A stretch of DNA of 7,473 bases, from contig JBCKUK010000056.1 in assembly GCA_038924905.1 (NCBI GenBank), positions 1 through 7,473 on the forward strand. Direction: 5' to 3'. Positions 6,069 to 7,473 of the stretch are shown here, piece after piece. Each line of letters starts with the position of its first letter. Within the stretch, counting starts at the first letter, position 1. The translations under genes were made by a program, and so were the position numbers. This DNA is from JBCKUK01 sp038924905 (GTDB lineage: Bacteria > Pseudomonadota > Gammaproteobacteria > Burkholderiales > Methylophilaceae). The notes beneath the pieces were generated by a model. That model worked only from the letters and a program-made list of their open reading frames with translations. It was not told the DNA's origin and searched no databases.

Positions 6069-7413
6069 ACACAAAAATTCAACCCCTGTTGCGACAACTA
6101 GCAGCCAACTTCAAACGCGCCTAGCGTCCTGTCTTGCCTCTGTTCTTCGCCCCAGCCAGAAACTTCTTTTGGCTTTCAGCGGTGGTCTCGATTCACGCGT
6201 ATTGCTCGAGTTATTAGCCGTATTGCGGCCTGATATCGGTTTTGAATTGAGTGCCATGCACGTCCATCACGGCCTTAGCCCTAATGCGGATGATTGGGCA
6301 AAGTTTTGCAGCGATACCTGCGCCGCTTTGAATATACCCATCCAGATAGCCTATGTAAACGTGTCCAAGAGGAGCGGCTTGGGCGTGGAAGCAGCAGCGC
6401 GTGATGCGCGTTATCAGGCCTTACTCAGTGCTGACGCAGATTATGTAGTGCTGGCACACCATCAGGACGACCAGGCCGAAACCTTGCTGCTCCAGTTGTT
6501 ACGCGGCGCTGGGGCAAAAGGCTTGTCCGGCATGGCGATTCAGGATGCGCAAAGGCGCCTGCTAAGGCCGCTACTGGATGTTTCTCGCGCTGAATTGCTG
6601 GCATTTGCCCAGCAACAGTATCTGCAGTGGATTACAGACGAAAGCAACGAAGATGTCAGCTATGACCGCAACTATTGCCGCCACGAAATATTGCCGGTCA
6701 TGGAGAAGCGCTTTCCTGTTGCCAAGCAGACTTTGGCACGATCAGCCTCGCACCTGGCTGAGGCTGCTGCGTTACTGGATGAACTGGCGCAAATTGATGC
6801 CGGTCAGATAGATACTGGTCAGCTGGATCTGTCAGTGTTGGCAAGCTTGTCAGAGCCGCGTGCCAAGAATTTGCTGCGCTGGTGGCTGGCTGCTAATGGT
6901 CAGTCTCTGCCGAGCACTGTTCGGCTGCAAGAGATGTTGCGTCAGCTATTGACTGCCAAGGCTGAAGCCGGCGTCAAAATTTCCGTCAACAATGAAGGTG
7001 TTTATTTAAGACGCTATCAGGGTTTTGCCTATCTGGAATTTAATCATAATAGCCTGCCAATCGCACTCGTGTGGCAAGGCGAACCGGAGTTGCGGCTACC
7101 GGATAATAGCCGCCTTATTTTTGAACAAAAAATTGGGTGTGGCCTTGCGTTTAAACGACTAGGCATTACCAAGTTGAGGATTGCACATCGCGCTGGTGGT
7201 GAGCGCTTCAAGCCAGACTTGGCCAAGCCCACACGTACGCTTAAGCACTTGTTGCAAGAGGCAAATATGCCGCCATGGCAGCGTGAACGTTTGCCGCTTA
7301 TTTACTGCGACGATAGCCTGGCATTGGTGCCTGGCGTAGGTGTTGCATGCCATTTGCAAGCCAGGGAAGATGAAGCGGGGTTGATGATTTTGTGGGAGCA
7401 AACCCGACCTTGA
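6037..7413 (+). CDS. tilS: tRNA(Ile)-lysidine synthetase TilS
   Basis: TilS uses ATP and lysine to convert C34 of the CAU-anticodon tRNA-Ile2 to lysidine, so that it reads AUA as isoleucine; it is normally essential. The 458-residue protein is somewhat longer than E. coli TilS (432). The PP-loop ATP-binding motif SGGLDS spans 48-53. It is followed by HVHHGLS (75-81), AHHQDDQAETLLLQLLRGAG (140-159), LLRPLL (175-180) and the conserved DESNEDVSYDRN (201-212). The central substrate-binding domain (about 240-340) leads to the C-terminal TilS_C domain with GGERFKP, TLKHLLQEANMPPWQR and a final LWE. The extra length is mainly an N-terminal stretch of about 28 residues rich in Lys, Ser and Thr, plus a linker with a short repeat near 253-264. 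The ATG at 6037 is the only sensible start: a TGA lies in frame at 6031-6033, and no other ATG, GTG or TTG occurs before the PP-loop. It lies inside accA, which suggests translational coupling. No strong ribosome-binding site is seen. Confidence 0.97.
   Translation: MASSKKPAPNKHKNSTPVATTSSQLQTRLASCLASVLRPSQKLLLAFSGGLDSRVLLELLAVLRPDIGFELSAMHVHHGLSPNADDWAKFCSDTCAALNIPIQIAYVNVSKRSGLGVEAAARDARYQALLSADADYVVLAHHQDDQAETLLLQLLRGAGAKGLSGMAIQDAQRRLLRPLLDVSRAELLAFAQQQYLQWITDESNEDVSYDRNYCRHEILPVMEKRFPVAKQTLARSASHLAEAAALLDELAQIDAGQIDTGQLDLSVLASLSEPRAKNLLRWWLAANGQSLPSTVRLQEMLRQLLTAKAEAGVKISVNNEGVYLRRYQGFAYLEFNHNSLPIALVWQGEPELRLPDNSRLIFEQKIGCGLAFKRLGITKLRIAHRAGGERFKPDLAKPTRTLKHLLQEANMPPWQRERLPLIYCDDSLALVPGVGVACHLQAREDEAGLMILWEQTRP
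6796..6825 (+). repeat. Two 15-bp near-identical tandem units inside tilS
   Basis: GATGCCGGTCAGATA (6796-6810) is followed directly by GATACTGGTCAGCTG (6811-6825). They encode DAGQI and DTGQL in a linker between the catalytic and central domains. The repeat keeps frame and lies where TilS proteins vary in length, so it is probably a tolerated duplication. Confidence 0.6.
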
Positions 7414-7445
7414 GTTGACATCAATGGTTACATGCAGCCCAAGAA

Positions 7446-7465
7446 AGTGGTTGTATATAACCACT
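7446..7465. repeat. 7-bp hairpin downstream of tilS
   Basis: AGTGGTT (7446-7452) and AACCACT (7459-7465) form a perfect inverted repeat around GTATAT, 33 bases after the tilS stop. The plus strand continues with AAAACCAA rather than a T-run, so it is not a standard intrinsic terminator for tilS. It could be an operator-like palindrome for a downstream gene or a weak mRNA 3' structure. Nothing else is recognisable in 7414-7473. Confidence 0.4.
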
Positions 7466-7473
7466 AAAACCAA

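Noticed and set aside
7415..7420. Perfect TTGACA after the tilS stop as a promoter -35 box
   Set aside because: No -10-like hexamer lies 16-18 bases downstream (7438-7443 reads CCCAAG).
1..7473. CRISPR array, tRNA or rRNA genes, defence or toxin-antitoxin system
   Set aside because: I looked for repeat-spacer periodicity, tRNA-like cloverleaf segments and small paired genes and found none; the window is almost fully explained by housekeeping genes and one scar.

Overview
The window looks like ordinary chromosome from a Proteobacterium. A Betaproteobacterium is my best guess, possibly from the Methylophilaceae/Nitrosomonadales side, because of the moderate GC content and the compact dnaE-accA-tilS order. 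That placement is inference from gene content and remembered family sequences; no marker RNA is present.

Left part (1-1544): two genes lie on the minus strand. At the left edge is tpx, an atypical 2-Cys thiol peroxidase that is complete. Upstream of it (523-650) a strong intrinsic terminator closes the transcript coming from the next gene, so tpx must have its own promoter. The next gene is a FIST-domain sensor protein that has lost its first 120-150 codons or so. Its recognisable sequence stops near base 1440. There it abuts, in the opposite orientation, the last 28 codons and the right end of an IS1016-like (IS1595-family) insertion sequence (1441-1544). Both the front of the FIST gene and most of the IS are gone, so the junction is a deletion scar.

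Right part (1545-7473): a plus-strand housekeeping cluster follows. It contains dnaE (replicative DNA polymerase III alpha subunit), accA (acetyl-CoA carboxylase carboxyltransferase alpha subunit) and tilS (tRNA-Ile lysidine synthetase). dnaE and accA are 26 bases apart, and accA and tilS overlap by 32 bases, so the three are probably at least partly co-transcribed. Together they serve replication, fatty-acid synthesis and decoding of AUA codons. The last 60 bases hold a small hairpin and no gene.

I did not find a novel biological system. The most informative non-routine observation is the FIST/IS scar directly upstream of dnaE. The rest are small structural notes.
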